NCBI RefSeq assembly: GCF_030547545.1
Contig: NZ_JAUOQE010000018.1
Span: 22,816 to 86,815 of the forward strand
Origin: Amphritea sp. 1_MG-2023
Lineage (GTDB): Bacteria; Pseudomonadota; Gammaproteobacteria; Pseudomonadales; Balneatricaceae
Length of the DNA stretch: 64,000 nucleotides
Reading direction: 5' to 3'
The position numbers and the translations under genes were made by a program. The notes below the pieces were generated by a model that saw only the letters and a list, made by a program, of their open reading frames with translations, made no database searches and was not told the origin of the DNA. This document shows, one piece after another, positions 24,464 through 34,580 of the stretch (the first letter of the stretch is position 1; the number at the start of each line of letters is the position of its first letter).

Positions 24464-27347
24464 TCTGACTGAACTGATCGTCATCGCTATCACGTATCTC
24501 ACCATCCTCTTCGGTACCGCGTATATTACTGAACGCGGCTGGATCTCCAAACGCATCATCTATCATCCCATCACCTATATTCTGTCATTAGGCGTCTTTA
24601 GCAGCGTGTGGACCTTTTATGGCACCTTTGCGTTGGCCAAAGAGTCTGGCTATAGCTTTCTGGCCTCCTATCTAGGGGCTTCGGCGGCCTTTTTTCTCGC
24701 CCCTGTGATACTGGTGCCTATTTTACGCATCACTCGAACCTATCAGCTCAGTTCACTCGCCGACCTGTTTGCCTTTCGCTTTCGCTCGGCGACCGCCGGT
24801 ACGCTCACCGCTATTTTCTCGCTGATTGCGATACTGCCGCTTATTTCAATTCAGATTCAAGCCGTCTCAGACTCATTACATATTTTAAATCAGGACTTTT
24901 CTTCCAATCAGATAGCCATCGGTTTCTGCTCTCTGATTGCATTATTCACCATTCTCGTCGGCGCTCGTAACCCCTCGCTACGCTATAATCGTACCGGATT
25001 AATTGTTGCGATGGCCACCGGCTCACTGATCAAACTCTTCGCCATGGTCACGCTGGCGCTAACCGCCTTGCTGACGGTAATGGATGGTCCAGATGGGCTT
25101 GAACGCTGGCTATTACAGCACCCAGAAGAGATGGCCTTGTTGCACACACCGCTCGATAGCGATATGTGGCGCACCATGTTGCTAGGATTTTTCTCCGCCG
25201 TGATTGTGATGCCTCACACCTTCCACATGATGTTTACCGAAAACACCTCCTCTAACAGTCTCTATAAAGCCAGCTGGGGGCTGCCGCTTTACCTATTAAT
25301 CATGGCACTGTCAGTGCCTCCCATCCTCTGGGCAGGTATTAAGCTGGGTATCGCCGATCAACCAGCGTTTCTGATACTCAACCTCGGCATACAGCTCGAA
25401 TCTAACTTTCTCACCACGCTTGCTTTTATCGGCGGCCTAACCGCCGCCAGTGGCATTATTATTGTGGCCACCATTTCGATCGCCTCGATGCTGCAAAATC
25501 ATCTCATTCTGCCCTTCACGCCGCCCCTAGCAAGCCACCGTCTCTATTCCCGTTTACTCTGGTTAAGGCGCATACTCATCGTTGTTATGATGCTCTGCAG
25601 CTATCTGTTTTACAGTACGGTAGGGCTGAACTACAACCTGCACTGGCTCGGCACACTCGCTTTTATCTCCTTTATGCAGTTCCTGCCGGGCATTCTGGCG
25701 ACATTGTTTTGGCCCGCGGCTAACCGAAACGGCTTCTCTCTAGGGCTCATCGCTGGCATGGGGATATGGATTACTTCGATGCTAACCGGTTTACTCGGTG
25801 GCGATAGCCTCACCTCAGAGACGGTGATTCTCGACTATGACAATTGGCATCAGATCGCCATCTATGCGCTGTCCGCCAACATCATTGTATTTCTCCTCAC
25901 CTCACTCCTAACGCATAGCTCACAAGAAGAGATCGCCAGCGCCAGTGCCTGCCTACATAACAGCTTACAACGACCGGTGGGGCCTCAACTCAATATCAAT
26001 CACAGTGACGAATTGACCGAATTACTCAGCCCGAGACTCGGTAAAACAACCGCACGACGAGAAGTAGAGCACGCTTTAAAAGAGCTCAACATGATGAGCG
26101 GCGAGCTCAATGCTATCGAACGGGCACGTCTGAGAAACCATATTGAAAGTCGCCTGAGCGCGCTATTTGGTCCGGTGGAAGCGAGTACGTTACTCAATCA
26201 ACAAGTACACACTGATGTAGGACAGTACCGCACTCGGGATATTCATCTACTGGAAACGCAACTAGAAACCTATCAAACCCGACTCAGCGGCCTAGCGGCG
26301 GAATTAGATAATCTACGGCGTCACCACCGCATGACCTTACAGCGTCTACCCGTTGGTGCTTGCTCGTTAGATGAAAAGGGACAAATTATTTTTTGGAACG
26401 AAGAGATGGAACGCTTTATCGGACTCAAGCACTCCGCCGTTCTCTCGCGCAAGCTTATCAACCTCCCCGATCCCTGGGGGGAATTGCTGCATAATTTCTC
26501 TCAACAAGAGAACAACCACCTTCTTTCCCAGCACCTCCTCATTGCCGGTGAGAATTGCTGGTTGAGTCTGCATAAAGCCAATCTCACCGATGACACTGAA
26601 TCCATGGTTATTTTGTTAGAGAACGAAACCGAGAATCAGCTACTGGTGAATCGCTTAACTCATAACGAACGACTCGCCTCGATTGGCCGATTTGCCGCCG
26701 GCGTCGCCCATGAAATTGGCAACCCCGTCACCGGTATTGCCTGTTTAGCCCAAAACCTTAAATATGAAACGGATGATCCCTATATTCTCGAAAGTGCCGA
26801 ACAGATCGTCACACAGACTCAGCGAATCACCCGAATCGTGCAATCCTTAGTGCGCTTCGCACATTCCGGTCAGAGTGATCGTCAGCCACAGACAGAAAGC
26901 ATTAATCTAAAAGCGTTGACCGATGAAGCACTTCACTTGGTATCCATGGATAATCGCAGTGAAACACTCTCATTGATCAATCGCATCGAGAGTGCGATCC
27001 ATATTCAGGGTGATCCGCAGCGACTGATGCAAGTGTTCGTCAATCTCATCAACAACGCCTGCGATGCATCGCCGCATCAGGGTCACATCTGGCTCAACGC
27101 GACTCACAGCGGCCACTCGGTGATCATCACCATCAATGATGAGGGCAGCGGTATCTCGCCCGAACATCAAAGCAAACTATTTGAACCGTTTTTCACCACC
27201 AAAGATCCCGGCAAAGGCACCGGGCTCGGACTATCTTTGGTCTATAACATCATCGAGGAGCATTATGGTAGTATTCATATAGTGAGTCCCGCCAATAAAA
27301 ATCAGAACAATGGCACTCAGGTGGTTATCACCCTCCCAGTCTCTTAA
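24453..27347 (+). CDS. cbrA: CbrA-type transporter-linked sensor histidine kinase
   Basis: 964 residues. The N-terminal half (about 1-490) has some 13 hydrophobic helices of the sodium/solute symporter (SLC5) family. Then come a linker, a PAS domain (from about 629; PVGACSLDEKGQIIFWNEEM), HisKA with the phosphoacceptor His753 in AGVAHEIGNPVTG, and HATPase with NLINNACDAS, DEGSGIS and GTGLGLSLVYN. The ATG at 24453 is chosen for the GGAGG upstream and for its overlap with cbrX; an in-frame TTG at 24423 is less likely. CbrA with CbrB controls carbon/nitrogen balance and the CrcZ RNA in Pseudomonas; here cbrB and a CrcZ-like RNA follow. Confidence 0.93.
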   Translation: MNFNLTELIVIAITYLTILFGTAYITERGWISKRIIYHPITYILSLGVFSSVWTFYGTFALAKESGYSFLASYLGASAAFFLAPVILVPILRITRTYQLSSLADLFAFRFRSATAGTLTAIFSLIAILPLISIQIQAVSDSLHILNQDFSSNQIAIGFCSLIALFTILVGARNPSLRYNRTGLIVAMATGSLIKLFAMVTLALTALLTVMDGPDGLERWLLQHPEEMALLHTPLDSDMWRTMLLGFFSAVIVMPHTFHMMFTENTSSNSLYKASWGLPLYLLIMALSVPPILWAGIKLGIADQPAFLILNLGIQLESNFLTTLAFIGGLTAASGIIIVATISIASMLQNHLILPFTPPLASHRLYSRLLWLRRILIVVMMLCSYLFYSTVGLNYNLHWLGTLAFISFMQFLPGILATLFWPAANRNGFSLGLIAGMGIWITSMLTGLLGGDSLTSETVILDYDNWHQIAIYALSANIIVFLLTSLLTHSSQEEIASASACLHNSLQRPVGPQLNINHSDELTELLSPRLGKTTARREVEHALKELNMMSGELNAIERARLRNHIESRLSALFGPVEASTLLNQQVHTDVGQYRTRDIHLLETQLETYQTRLSGLAAELDNLRRHHRMTLQRLPVGACSLDEKGQIIFWNEEMERFIGLKHSAVLSRKLINLPDPWGELLHNFSQQENNHLLSQHLLIAGENCWLSLHKANLTDDTESMVILLENETENQLLVNRLTHNERLASIGRFAAGVAHEIGNPVTGIACLAQNLKYETDDPYILESAEQIVTQTQRITRIVQSLVRFAHSGQSDRQPQTESINLKALTDEALHLVSMDNRSETLSLINRIESAIHIQGDPQRLMQVFVNLINNACDASPHQGHIWLNATHSGHSVIITINDEGSGISPEHQSKLFEPFFTTKDPGKGTGLGLSLVYNIIEEHYGSIHIVSPANKNQNNGTQVVITLPVS

Positions 27348-27411
27348 CAGGATCAAGTTTGTCATATAACAAACACCTGGGACACGAGGACAAGAAGCAA
27401 AGGTAAACCGA

Positions 27412-28803
27412 ATGAGCCGTATTCTGATCGTAGAAGATGAGTCGATTATACGTTCCGCCCTCCGACGACTATTGGAGCGCAATGACTACCGTGTTGACGA
27501 CGCGGAGTCTGTTGACGACGCGACCCGCCAATTTAACCTCAATGATTACAACCTAATTATCAGTGACCTGCGCTTACCCGGCGCGCCCGGCACCGACCTG
27601 ATCGATTTAGCCAAAGCCGTGCCGGTTGTCATTATGACCAGCTACGCCAGCATGCGTTCCGCTGTTGATGCGATGAAAATGGGCGCCGTAGATTATATCG
27701 CCAAGCCGTTCGATCACGATGAAATTCTCGAAACCATCGGCAATATCATCAAGCTGCGTAGCAATGACGAGAATAGTGCCCATCCGACAGATACCGCTCA
27801 AACTAAACGCCGTCACGAAATGGTCGGCAACTGTAGCGCGATGCAAAACCTTTTTACGCGCATTCATAAGGTTGCCGGTACCGATGCCACCGTACTGATT
27901 CAAGGTGAATCCGGCACCGGCAAAGAACTCGCGGCCCGTGCGATTCATCAACAGAGCGCTCGAGCCAACTCGCCCATGGTATCGGTTAACTGTGCATCCA
28001 TTCCCGAATCACTGATTGAATCCGAACTTTTTGGTCATGAAAAAGGTGCCTTCACGGGTGCCGATGCCACTCGAAATGGACTCATCGAAGCGGCTCACGG
28101 CGGCACACTTTTTCTCGATGAAATTGGTGAATTGCCCCTCGAAGCCCAAGCACGATTGCTACGCTTTCTCCAAGAAAGCGAGATCCGCCGAGTCGGCTCG
28201 GTGAAAGCGATCAATGTCGATGTGCGTCTGATTGCCGCGACCCATCGTAACCTCAAGGCGATGGCGAAAACCGGCGAGTTTCGCGAAGATCTGTATTATC
28301 GACTCTATGTCATGGAACTACAGATGCCTCCTTTACGTGAGCGCGGCGAGGATATTATCGAAATTGCGCAACAGTTTTTACGAAGTAGCTGTGAAAAACT
28401 GGGTTCCCCGCTACTCAAATTCAATGATGATGCCTGTAGCACCATGATTCGCTATCAATGGCCAGGGAATGTGCGAGAACTGCAAAACGCCATCGAGCGA
28501 GCCGTTATCTTGGCCGAAGATCAGCTGATTACCACCGACCTACTCGGTCTGGATATTGAGCCTGACTCCCTAGCAGAATTGGAATCAAACTTTGCCAGCG
28601 GCCACTCATTGGTGGCAGAAACCGATGTTAATGAACGCCGTCCCGAGCAAAACCTATCGCTTGATGACTATTTTCAACGTTTTGTCTTGGAGAATCAGGA
28701 TAGTATGAGTGAAACCAAACTGGCGAAGAAGCTTGGCGTCAGCCGGAAATGCTTATGGGAACGTCGTCAAAAACTGGGAATCCCTCGAAAACCCAAAGAT
28801 TAA
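27412..28803 (+). CDS. cbrB: CbrB-type NtrC-family response regulator
   Basis: 463 residues: receiver domain with Asp9, Asp52 (IISDLRLPG) and Lys101 region, a sigma-54 AAA+ domain with Walker A GESGTGKE, the GAFTGA loop that contacts sigma-54, and an arginine-finger region, then a Fis-type HTH at the C-terminus ([21 protein letters not shown]). The end ...[18 protein letters not shown] is the CbrB form. It should be phosphorylated by CbrA and activate sigma-54 promoters; a -24/-12 promoter with TGTTAC-type sites lies 150-200 bases downstream of the stop codon. Confidence 0.93.
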   Translation: MSRILIVEDESIIRSALRRLLERNDYRVDDAESVDDATRQFNLNDYNLIISDLRLPGAPGTDLIDLAKAVPVVIMTSYASMRSAVDAMKMGAVDYIAKPFDHDEILETIGNIIKLRSNDENSAHPTDTAQTKRRHEMVGNCSAMQNLFTRIHKVAGTDATVLIQGESGTGKELAARAIHQQSARANSPMVSVNCASIPESLIESELFGHEKGAFTGADATRNGLIEAAHGGTLFLDEIGELPLEAQARLLRFLQESEIRRVGSVKAINVDVRLIAATHRNLKAMAKTGEFREDLYYRLYVMELQMPPLRERGEDIIEIAQQFLRSSCEKLGSPLLKFNDDACSTMIRYQWPGNVRELQNAIERAVILAEDQLITTDLLGLDIEPDSLAELESNFASGHSLVAETDVNERRPEQNLSLDDYFQRFVLENQDSMSETKLAKKLGVSRKCLWERRQKLGIPRKPKD

Positions 28804-28848
28804 TACCCGCACTAGATGCACTGAGTTACCTAAAAGGTGACTCAAAAG

Positions 28849-28932
28849 TGTTACTTATCCCCCACCAAGCACCCACAACATGTGTATAAAGGTAACACTA
28901 TTTGTTACCCAACCCGGTAACACTGAGTAACA
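28849..28932. promoter_or_regulatory. Cluster of TGTTAC/GTAACA half-sites, probable CbrB binding region
   Basis: TGTTAC occurs at 28849 and 28903; GTAACA at 28892, 28917 and 28927. The pair 28903/28917 is a perfect inverted repeat with 8 bases between; 28903/28927 gives 18, one helical turn more. GTTAC also appears at 28825 and 28973. Literature on Pseudomonas crcZ describes CbrB sites with such half-sites; the exact spacing rule should be checked. The cluster ends about 50 bases before the -24 element, a usual place for enhancer sites. Confidence 0.7.
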
Positions 28933-28983
28933 AACCAGAGGCAAAAAACAACAAAACAATAAAAAACAAAGAGTTACAAAAAC

Positions 28984-28999
28984 TGGCACAGCAAGTGCT
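28984..28999 (+). promoter_or_regulatory. Sigma-54 promoter (-24/-12)
   Basis: TGGCAC at 28984-28989 and TGCT at 28996-28999 place GG and GC exactly ten bases apart, as sigma-54 promoters require. Transcription would start near 29010. It sits downstream of the TGTTAC cluster and 3' of cbrB, where the crcZ promoter lies in Pseudomonas. Confidence 0.7.
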
Positions 29000-29009
29000 A
29001 TTATTAGAT

Positions 29010-29220
29010 CAAGAAGAAGAACAACACTTACTGCCGATAATCGTAATAAAAATAAAACCCAGATTATTAGCTGATAAGTATCTCGTCTCAAATAAAAATA
29101 ACAATGAGACACTACAAGCTGATCGCTGAATTGACACCCAATACAACGGTCCCGAATCAGTGCTATTAGAAATAAAAACAACAAGCTAATACTGAGTTGT
29201 TGTCTAACAGCGATCAGCTT
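29010..29220 (+). ncRNA. crcZ: CrcZ-like A-rich decoy RNA
   Basis: CrcZ-type RNAs bind Hfq/Crc through A-rich CA motifs (AANAANAA) and relieve catabolite repression. From the predicted start, motifs occur at 29011-29026 (AAGAAGAAGAACAACA), 29045-29056, 29090-29105 and 29170-29184. Three are displayed in hairpin loops: stems 29036-29042/29062-29068, GTCTC/GAGAC (29085-29089/29106-29110, 16-base loop) and TATTAG/CTAATA (29164-29169/29186-29191, 16-base loop). A 13-bp long-range stem (29116-29128 with 29208-29220) closes the 3' part. The exact 3' end is unknown; it must lie before pcnB at 29369. No ORF. Position between cbrB and pcnB is as in Pseudomonas. Confidence 0.72.
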
Positions 29221-29368
29221 ACCCATCTCCTTTTCATCATTCGTTATTCAAAACTTCCCTACTGTATTGCATTCAAGATCCGTAAACGACGGCTTAAACT
29301 ACGCTTTTTACTCGTCTTTTGTGCTACTATTCTGGCCTCTTATTTCTGCGCAAGTTTCTCAGTAAGAT

Positions 29369-30781
29369 ATGGACAAAAACTCATCACCTATAGGTTCGTT
29401 TATCCGTAAACTATTCGGTCGTAATCGACAGCCATCCGCCAGCAAAGCTAGCCCGCCAAAAAGTGGCCCTCTGCTTATTTCAGAAGAGATCCATCGGATT
29501 CCTCGCAGACTGTTGAACGATGCGGCGATGAAGACAGCCTATCATTTGCAGGATGAAGGTTACGAAGGCTACCTAGTGGGTGGTTGTATCCGCGATCTGC
29601 TGATGGATAAGCACCCGAAAGACTTCGATGTCGCCACCAATGCCACGCCGGAACAAGCCCACGCGATATTTCGCCGTTCACGTCTAATCGGTCGACGTTT
29701 TAAGCTACTGCATGTTCGCTTCGGTCGAGACATGATAGAGGTTGCCACCTTCCGCGCTAGCCATGATAGTCAGCCTAAAAATGAGGATGGTGAACACGGT
29801 CGTCAAAATGATAGTGGCATGATCGTTCGAGATAATGTTTATGGCACGATCGAAGAGGATGCTCTAAGACGTGACTTCACCGTCAACGCCCTCTATTACT
29901 GCCCCAAAGATCACTGCGTTTACGATTTTACTAACGGCTTCAATGATCTACAAAATCGTACCCTGAGAATGATTGGCGATCCGGATTCCCGTTATCGTGA
30001 AGACCCGGTACGGATGCTCCGCGCGGCACGTTTTGCCGCTAAGCTAGGTTTCACCATTGAGCCGGCAACCGAAGCCCCTTTGTATGAGCTCGGTTACCTG
30101 CTCAAAGATATTGCCCCGGCACGCTTATTTGATGAGGTACTGAAAATATTTCAATCGGGCCACGGTATCGAATCATTTCATCAGTTCCGTAAATACGGTC
30201 TGCTGGAACATGTTTTCCGTCAAACCGCGGAGTGTCTCGATGACCCACAAGGCGAACCCGTTGAGCAACTGATACTCAACGCGTTGCAGAACACCGATCG
30301 GCGCTTACAGCAGAACAAGAGCGTCACACCGGCCTTTCTATTTGCCGCACTGCTCTGGTATCCCATGCAGCGTCGCATGGCTCAATTACAAAAAAATGAG
30401 GCGATGCACACGGTTCCAGCAATGCATGAAGCGGCGAATCAGGTGATTGCTCAACAGATCCGTCAGACCGCTATTCCGCGGCGTTTTTCTACACCGATCC
30501 GGGAAATCTGGGAATTACAGTTCCGTCTTCCGCGTCGTCAAGGTAAAAGAGCCTCACGGTTAATGGAGCATCCTCGCTTTAGAGCCGCCTATGATCTATT
30601 GATGCTGCGCGAAAACAGTGGTGAAAACCTCGAAGGTTTAGGCAAATGGTGGACTGACTATCAAGCCCAAAACCCTCAGATTCGCAGCCATATGTCCCGT
30701 GACGTACCCAAGGATGAAGCCCCCAAGCGTCGCCGACGTCGCCGCAGCCCCAGCAAAAAACCCGAGCAGAATAATGGCTGA
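29369..30781 (+). CDS. pcnB: Poly(A) polymerase I
   Basis: 470 residues of the tRNA nucleotidyltransferase/poly(A) polymerase family; adds 3' poly(A) tails that speed RNA decay. The nucleotidyltransferase core has GGCIRDLLMDK and the catalytic acidic pair in KDFDVATNA (Asp85, Asp87), then RLIGRRFKLLHVRFG. The C-terminus is Lys/Arg-rich (APKRRRRRRS). The start at 29369 follows a weak ribosome site. folK overlaps the 3' end by 8 bases. As in Pseudomonas, pcnB follows cbrB and the CrcZ-type RNA. Confidence 0.95.
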   Translation: MDKNSSPIGSFIRKLFGRNRQPSASKASPPKSGPLLISEEIHRIPRRLLNDAAMKTAYHLQDEGYEGYLVGGCIRDLLMDKHPKDFDVATNATPEQAHAIFRRSRLIGRRFKLLHVRFGRDMIEVATFRASHDSQPKNEDGEHGRQNDSGMIVRDNVYGTIEEDALRRDFTVNALYYCPKDHCVYDFTNGFNDLQNRTLRMIGDPDSRYREDPVRMLRAARFAAKLGFTIEPATEAPLYELGYLLKDIAPARLFDEVLKIFQSGHGIESFHQFRKYGLLEHVFRQTAECLDDPQGEPVEQLILNALQNTDRRLQQNKSVTPAFLFAALLWYPMQRRMAQLQKNEAMHTVPAMHEAANQVIAQQIRQTAIPRRFSTPIREIWELQFRLPRRQGKRASRLMEHPRFRAAYDLLMLRENSGENLEGLGKWWTDYQAQNPQIRSHMSRDVPKDEAPKRRRRRRSPSKKPEQNNG

Positions 30782-31277
30782 GTTATCCCACAAGACAAAC
30801 TGGATTCGCTGCTATATCGGCCTCGGTAGCAATCTCGAACACCCCGTTACTCAGGTGAGTCGCGCACTGCTTGAACTGGAACGTTTAGATTGTTGTCGCG
30901 GCTTGATTCATTCCAGCCTATATCGCAGCGATCCGGTTGGCCCAGTCGGCCAACCCGACTACATCAATGCCGTCGCCAGCTTAGAAACCACCCTTACCCC
31001 GCTGCAACTGCTAGATGCGTTGCAAGCGATTGAACAGCTACATCAACGGGTAAGAATACAGCACTGGGGGCCGCGTACACTGGATCTAGACTTACTGCTT
31101 TATGGTGACGAGCAGATCAATAACGAACGCTTAACCGTCCCTCATGCCTTTATTCAAGCCCGTAATTTTGTCCTTTATCCGCTGGCAGAAATCGATCCTG
31201 ACGTATATATCCCTAATCAAATCAGCCTCGCAGATTGCCTAAAAAACTGTGACAAGGGCTCGCTTGAACTAATCTAG
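30774..31277 (+). CDS. folK: 6-hydroxymethyl-7,8-dihydropterin pyrophosphokinase
   Basis: 167 residues; transfers pyrophosphate from ATP to hydroxymethyl-dihydropterin in folate synthesis. Motifs: IGLGSNLEHP at the N-terminus, GPVGQPDYINAV, and the metal/substrate segment WGPRTLDLDLLLYGD. The ATG at 30774 overlaps the end of pcnB by 8 bases and gives the normal N-terminus; an earlier in-frame ATG at 30699 lies wholly inside pcnB. The partner gene folP is in the minus-strand block at 52 kb. Confidence 0.95.
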   Translation: MAELSHKTNWIRCYIGLGSNLEHPVTQVSRALLELERLDCCRGLIHSSLYRSDPVGPVGQPDYINAVASLETTLTPLQLLDALQAIEQLHQRVRIQHWGPRTLDLDLLLYGDEQINNERLTVPHAFIQARNFVLYPLAEIDPDVYIPNQISLADCLKNCDKGSLELI

Positions 31278-31407
31278 TCAAACAAAAATAACTATAAAAC
31301 AAAGAGTTACAACGTTTTTATTGCCTATGCGCAATAGATAATAGTTAATCCGAAAAGGCCTAGGTATAATCCCCTCCCGTGTGAGTAATAAATAAGCAGG
31401 TTCTCTT
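31278..31407 (+). promoter_or_regulatory. panB promoter region with A-rich segment
   Basis: TATAAT at 31365-31370, with a weak -35 (TAGTTA) 17 bases upstream, would start transcription about 30 bases before panB. Upstream, 31280-31313 is A-rich (AAACAAAAATAAC) and contains AAAACAAAGAGTTACAA, a 17-base stretch also found at 28963-28979 in front of the CrcZ-like RNA. The ribosome site is weak (AGCAGG). Confidence 0.4.
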
Positions 31408-32202
31408 ATGAGCAGCATTACCCTTCATACACTAATGGCTCGAAAACAGGCTGGTGAAAAATTTGCGGTGCTAACCGCATATGACGCCTGTTTCTCCCAC
31501 CTAATTAGTTCTGCGGGTGTTGAAGTTATATTAGTGGGCGACTCCCTGGGCATGGTTCTGCAGGGAAACGATAGTACACTGCCGGTGACCGTCGAAGAGA
31601 TGGCATATCACACCGCAGCGGTTAAAGCAGGCAATCAAGGCTCAATGATCATGGCAGACCTGCCTTTCATGAGCTATAGCACTCCCGAACAGGCCATGGA
31701 CAGTGCCGCTGCACTGATGCAAGCAGGCGCGCACATCGTCAAGTTGGAAGGTGCTGCCTGGTTAGATGAAAGCATCGCTCTGTTGGCACAGCGCGGCATT
31801 CCGGTTTGCGCCCATTTAGGGTTAACCCCTCAAGCCGTTAACGTCCTAGGTGGCTATAAGGTACAGGGCCGCAATAACAGCGCCGCGAAACAGATGATCG
31901 AAGACGCTGTGCGTCTTGAGCAGGCTGGTGCAGCGATGCTGTTACTAGAATGCGTGCCTTCATTACTCGCCGGTGAAATTACCCAAGCGGTTGATATTCC
32001 GGTTATCGGTATCGGCGCAGGCCCTGAAACCGATGCTCAAGTACTTGTTATGCATGACATGCTAGGCATTACCCCAGGACGCAGTCCTAAGTTTGTAAAA
32101 AACTTTATGACGCAAGGTAATGATATCGCCGGTGCGTTCAAAGCCTATGCCGAAGCAGTTAAGGCAGGCGCTTTCCCCGGCGCGGAACACGGATTCGAAT
32201 AA
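31408..32202 (+). CDS. panB: 3-methyl-2-oxobutanoate hydroxymethyltransferase
   Basis: 264 residues; makes ketopantoate from 2-oxoisovalerate and methylene-tetrahydrofolate, the first step of the pantothenate branch. Visible family segments are [26 protein letters not shown] (Asp metal ligand), ADLPFMSY and the Glu in HIVKLEGA, with [19 protein letters not shown] near the end. The stop codon overlaps the panC start by one base. Confidence 0.97.
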   Translation: MSSITLHTLMARKQAGEKFAVLTAYDACFSHLISSAGVEVILVGDSLGMVLQGNDSTLPVTVEEMAYHTAAVKAGNQGSMIMADLPFMSYSTPEQAMDSAAALMQAGAHIVKLEGAAWLDESIALLAQRGIPVCAHLGLTPQAVNVLGGYKVQGRNNSAAKQMIEDAVRLEQAGAAMLLLECVPSLLAGEITQAVDIPVIGIGAGPETDAQVLVMHDMLGITPGRSPKFVKNFMTQGNDIAGAFKAYAEAVKAGAFPGAEHGFE

Positions 32203-33053
32203 TGATGAAAACTATCCATTCTATTGCCGAGCTACGTGAAACCCTCGGCGCAGAGCGTCGTGCGGGCAAGCGTATCGGTTTTGTGCCAACTATGGGCAAT
32301 CTCCATACGGGTCATATCCAACTGATTCATCAAGCCAACAACAATGCCGATATCACTGTCGCCAGCATCTTTGTGAACCCACTACAGTTTGGTGAGAACG
32401 AAGACCTCGACGCTTATCCGCGCACTTTGGAAGCCGATCAAGAGAAACTTGAACTGGCCAATTGCGATTACCTGTTCGCGCCGACGATCAAAGAGATCTA
32501 TCCCAATGGTCAGGTGATACAAACGCAGATTGAGGTGCCAGGCATCTCGGATATGCACTGTGGCGCCACCCGTCCAGGACATTTCCGCGGTGTTGCCACC
32601 GTGGTATGTAAATTATTCGGCATCGTACAGCCCGATGTGGCGATCTTTGGTGAGAAAGATTTCCAACAATTGCTGGTGATTCGTCGCATGGCAGAAGACC
32701 TATTTCTGCCCGTTGAGATTCAGGGATCACCTATCGTTCGCGCTCAAAGCAATCTCGCGTTAAGCTCTCGCAACGCTTACCTGACAGCAGAAGAATTGGC
32801 CATCGCGCCGATCCTCAATCAAACGATTCGCACCACTATCGATCAGATAGCCGCGGGCCGCCGAGATTATCTAACCCTGCAAGAAGAGGCGCAGGTCGCT
32901 CTCGAGCAGGCAGGCTTCAAGCGCGATTATTACTGTATTTCCAAGCGTGATAATCTGCATCAAGCCGATAGCAACGATACGGAATTAGTCTTAATCGCCG
33001 CTGCCTATCTGGGTAAAGCGCGTCTGATTGATAATATGATGCTCGATCTCTAA
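32202..33053 (+). CDS. panC: Pantothenate synthetase
   Basis: 283 residues; ATP-dependent joining of pantoate and beta-alanine. HIGH-type motif PTMGNLHTGH (His35, His38), then FVNPLQFGENEDL, RPGHFRGVATVV, VAIFGEKDFQQL and the KMSKS-type region ALSSRNAYL. Two adjacent ATG codons are possible (32202 or 32205). It is translationally coupled to panB. panD is not adjacent. Confidence 0.97.
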   Translation: MMKTIHSIAELRETLGAERRAGKRIGFVPTMGNLHTGHIQLIHQANNNADITVASIFVNPLQFGENEDLDAYPRTLEADQEKLELANCDYLFAPTIKEIYPNGQVIQTQIEVPGISDMHCGATRPGHFRGVATVVCKLFGIVQPDVAIFGEKDFQQLLVIRRMAEDLFLPVEIQGSPIVRAQSNLALSSRNAYLTAEELAIAPILNQTIRTTIDQIAAGRRDYLTLQEEAQVALEQAGFKRDYYCISKRDNLHQADSNDTELVLIAAAYLGKARLIDNMMLDL

Positions 33054-33376
33054 GCCCTTCTCAGATACCGCCTGATGGCGGTATCTGAACATCAAAATCA
33101 CATTCCTCTGCGATCTCCATCTTTAGTCTGCTTGGCTATTCCCTTAACACCTGTTAAATTCTGTGACCGGTGACATGTTTTATCTGTTAGTGTCGCTCTC
33201 AGGGTTAACCCCATTGCAGTGACCTTTTGTCTATGTTGTACTGCACTGCACAAATAGAAATAATTACAAAAACAGCTGTAGAGTCATCACTGTCAGGTTA
33301 CAGACTGACCTGCCATATATTCGTCACCATACGTGACTATAATTCTGCAGCAATTTTATAAGCAAGAGGAATAATC
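33054..33376 (+). terminator. panC terminator hairpin and thiolase upstream region
   Basis: A 12-bp perfect hairpin (33061-33072 with 33077-33088, loop TGAT) follows panC by seven bases and probably ends the transcript, though no T-run follows. The remaining about 290 bases hold no clear ORF. AGAGGA lies eight bases before the thiolase ATG. I could not fix the promoter. Confidence 0.6.
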
Positions 33377-34558
33377 ATGCGCGATGTTGTTATTGTAGCT
33401 GCCGGCCGCACAGCGGTGGGTAGTTTTAATGGTTCCCTGTCATCCGTTCCTGCCAGCGAGCTAGGCTCGATTGTTATTAAAGGGCTGCTGGAAAAATCCG
33501 GTGTTGCCGCAGATAAAGTTGATGAGGTCATTCTCGGTCAAGTACTCACCGCCGGTTGCGGTCAGAACCCCGCACGTCAAGCAGCTATCAATGCCGGCTT
33601 ACCTATTGAAGTATCAGCCATGACCATCAACAAGGTCTGTGGCTCAGGCTTAAAAGCAATTCAACTGGCGACTCAGGCAATCCGCTGTGGTGATGCTGAA
33701 ATGATCATTGCCGGTGGTCAAGAAAATATGAGCGCCTCTGCTCACCTGCTGCCAAACTCCCGTAACGGCACTCGCATGGGTGACTGGAAAATGGTAGATA
33801 CCATGATCAAAGATGGTCTTTGGGATGCGTTCAACGATTATCACATGGGTATCACCACTGAAAACATTGTCGACAAGTATGGCTTCAGCCGTGAAGAGCA
33901 GGATGCCTTTGCTGCAGCCTCGCAAAACAAAGCTGAAGCAGCCGTCACCTCTGGCAAGTTCAAAGATGAGATCATTCCCGTTGTGATGCCTCAGCGCAAA
34001 GGCGACCCTATTGTATTTGATACCGATGAGCAGCCACGTTTTGGCGTCACGGCAGAGGCTCTGGCTAAACTGCGTCCGGCCTTCAAAAAAGACGGCACCG
34101 TCACTGCGGGTAACTCATCGACCATCAACGATGGTGCTGCAGCTGTTATGCTATGCTCTGCAGAAAAAGCTGCTGAGCTAGGTCTACCCGTACTGGCAAC
34201 CATCAAAGCTTATGCGTCTGCGGGTGTTGATCCCTCTATCATGGGTACAGGCCCCATCTGTGCTACACAGAAAGCGCTTGAAAAAGCCGGCTGGACTGTT
34301 GATGATCTAGAATTGGTTGAAGCGAACGAAGCGTTCGCCGCGCAAGCCATGTCAGTTAACAAAGAACTTGGCTGGGATACTAGCTTGGTGAACGTTAACG
34401 GTGGCGCTATCGCCTTAGGCCACCCAATCGGTGCTTCAGGCTGCCGTATCTTTGTTTCCTTGCTGCACGAAATGGCTCGCCGCGATGCTAAAAAAGGCTT
34501 AGCGACACTCTGTATCGGTGGTGGCATGGGTACTGCGCTAGCGATCGAGCGCAGCTAA
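33377..34558 (+). CDS. Acetyl-CoA C-acetyltransferase (thiolase)
   Basis: 393 residues of biosynthetic/degradative thiolase type II: condenses two acetyl-CoA to acetoacetyl-CoA or the reverse. The nucleophile Cys88 lies in [11 protein letters not shown], the active-site His in [14 protein letters not shown], and the second cysteine in LCIGGGMG. The gene stands alone between two hairpins. It could serve poly-hydroxybutyrate synthesis, ketone/short fatty acid use or amino-acid breakdown; no neighbour decides between them. Confidence 0.95.
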   Translation: MRDVVIVAAGRTAVGSFNGSLSSVPASELGSIVIKGLLEKSGVAADKVDEVILGQVLTAGCGQNPARQAAINAGLPIEVSAMTINKVCGSGLKAIQLATQAIRCGDAEMIIAGGQENMSASAHLLPNSRNGTRMGDWKMVDTMIKDGLWDAFNDYHMGITTENIVDKYGFSREEQDAFAAASQNKAEAAVTSGKFKDEIIPVVMPQRKGDPIVFDTDEQPRFGVTAEALAKLRPAFKKDGTVTAGNSSTINDGAAAVMLCSAEKAAELGLPVLATIKAYASAGVDPSIMGTGPICATQKALEKAGWTVDDLELVEANEAFAAQAMSVNKELGWDTSLVNVNGGAIALGHPIGASGCRIFVSLLHEMARRDAKKGLATLCIGGGMGTALAIERS

Positions 34559-34580
34559 ACCTAGCGAAAACCGTTGTCAC

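Noticed and set aside
28930..28980. A-rich stretch upstream of the -24/-12 promoter as part of the CrcZ-like RNA
   Set aside because: It lies upstream of the predicted start. It may bend the DNA or contribute to an upstream RNA; I did not include it without transcript data.
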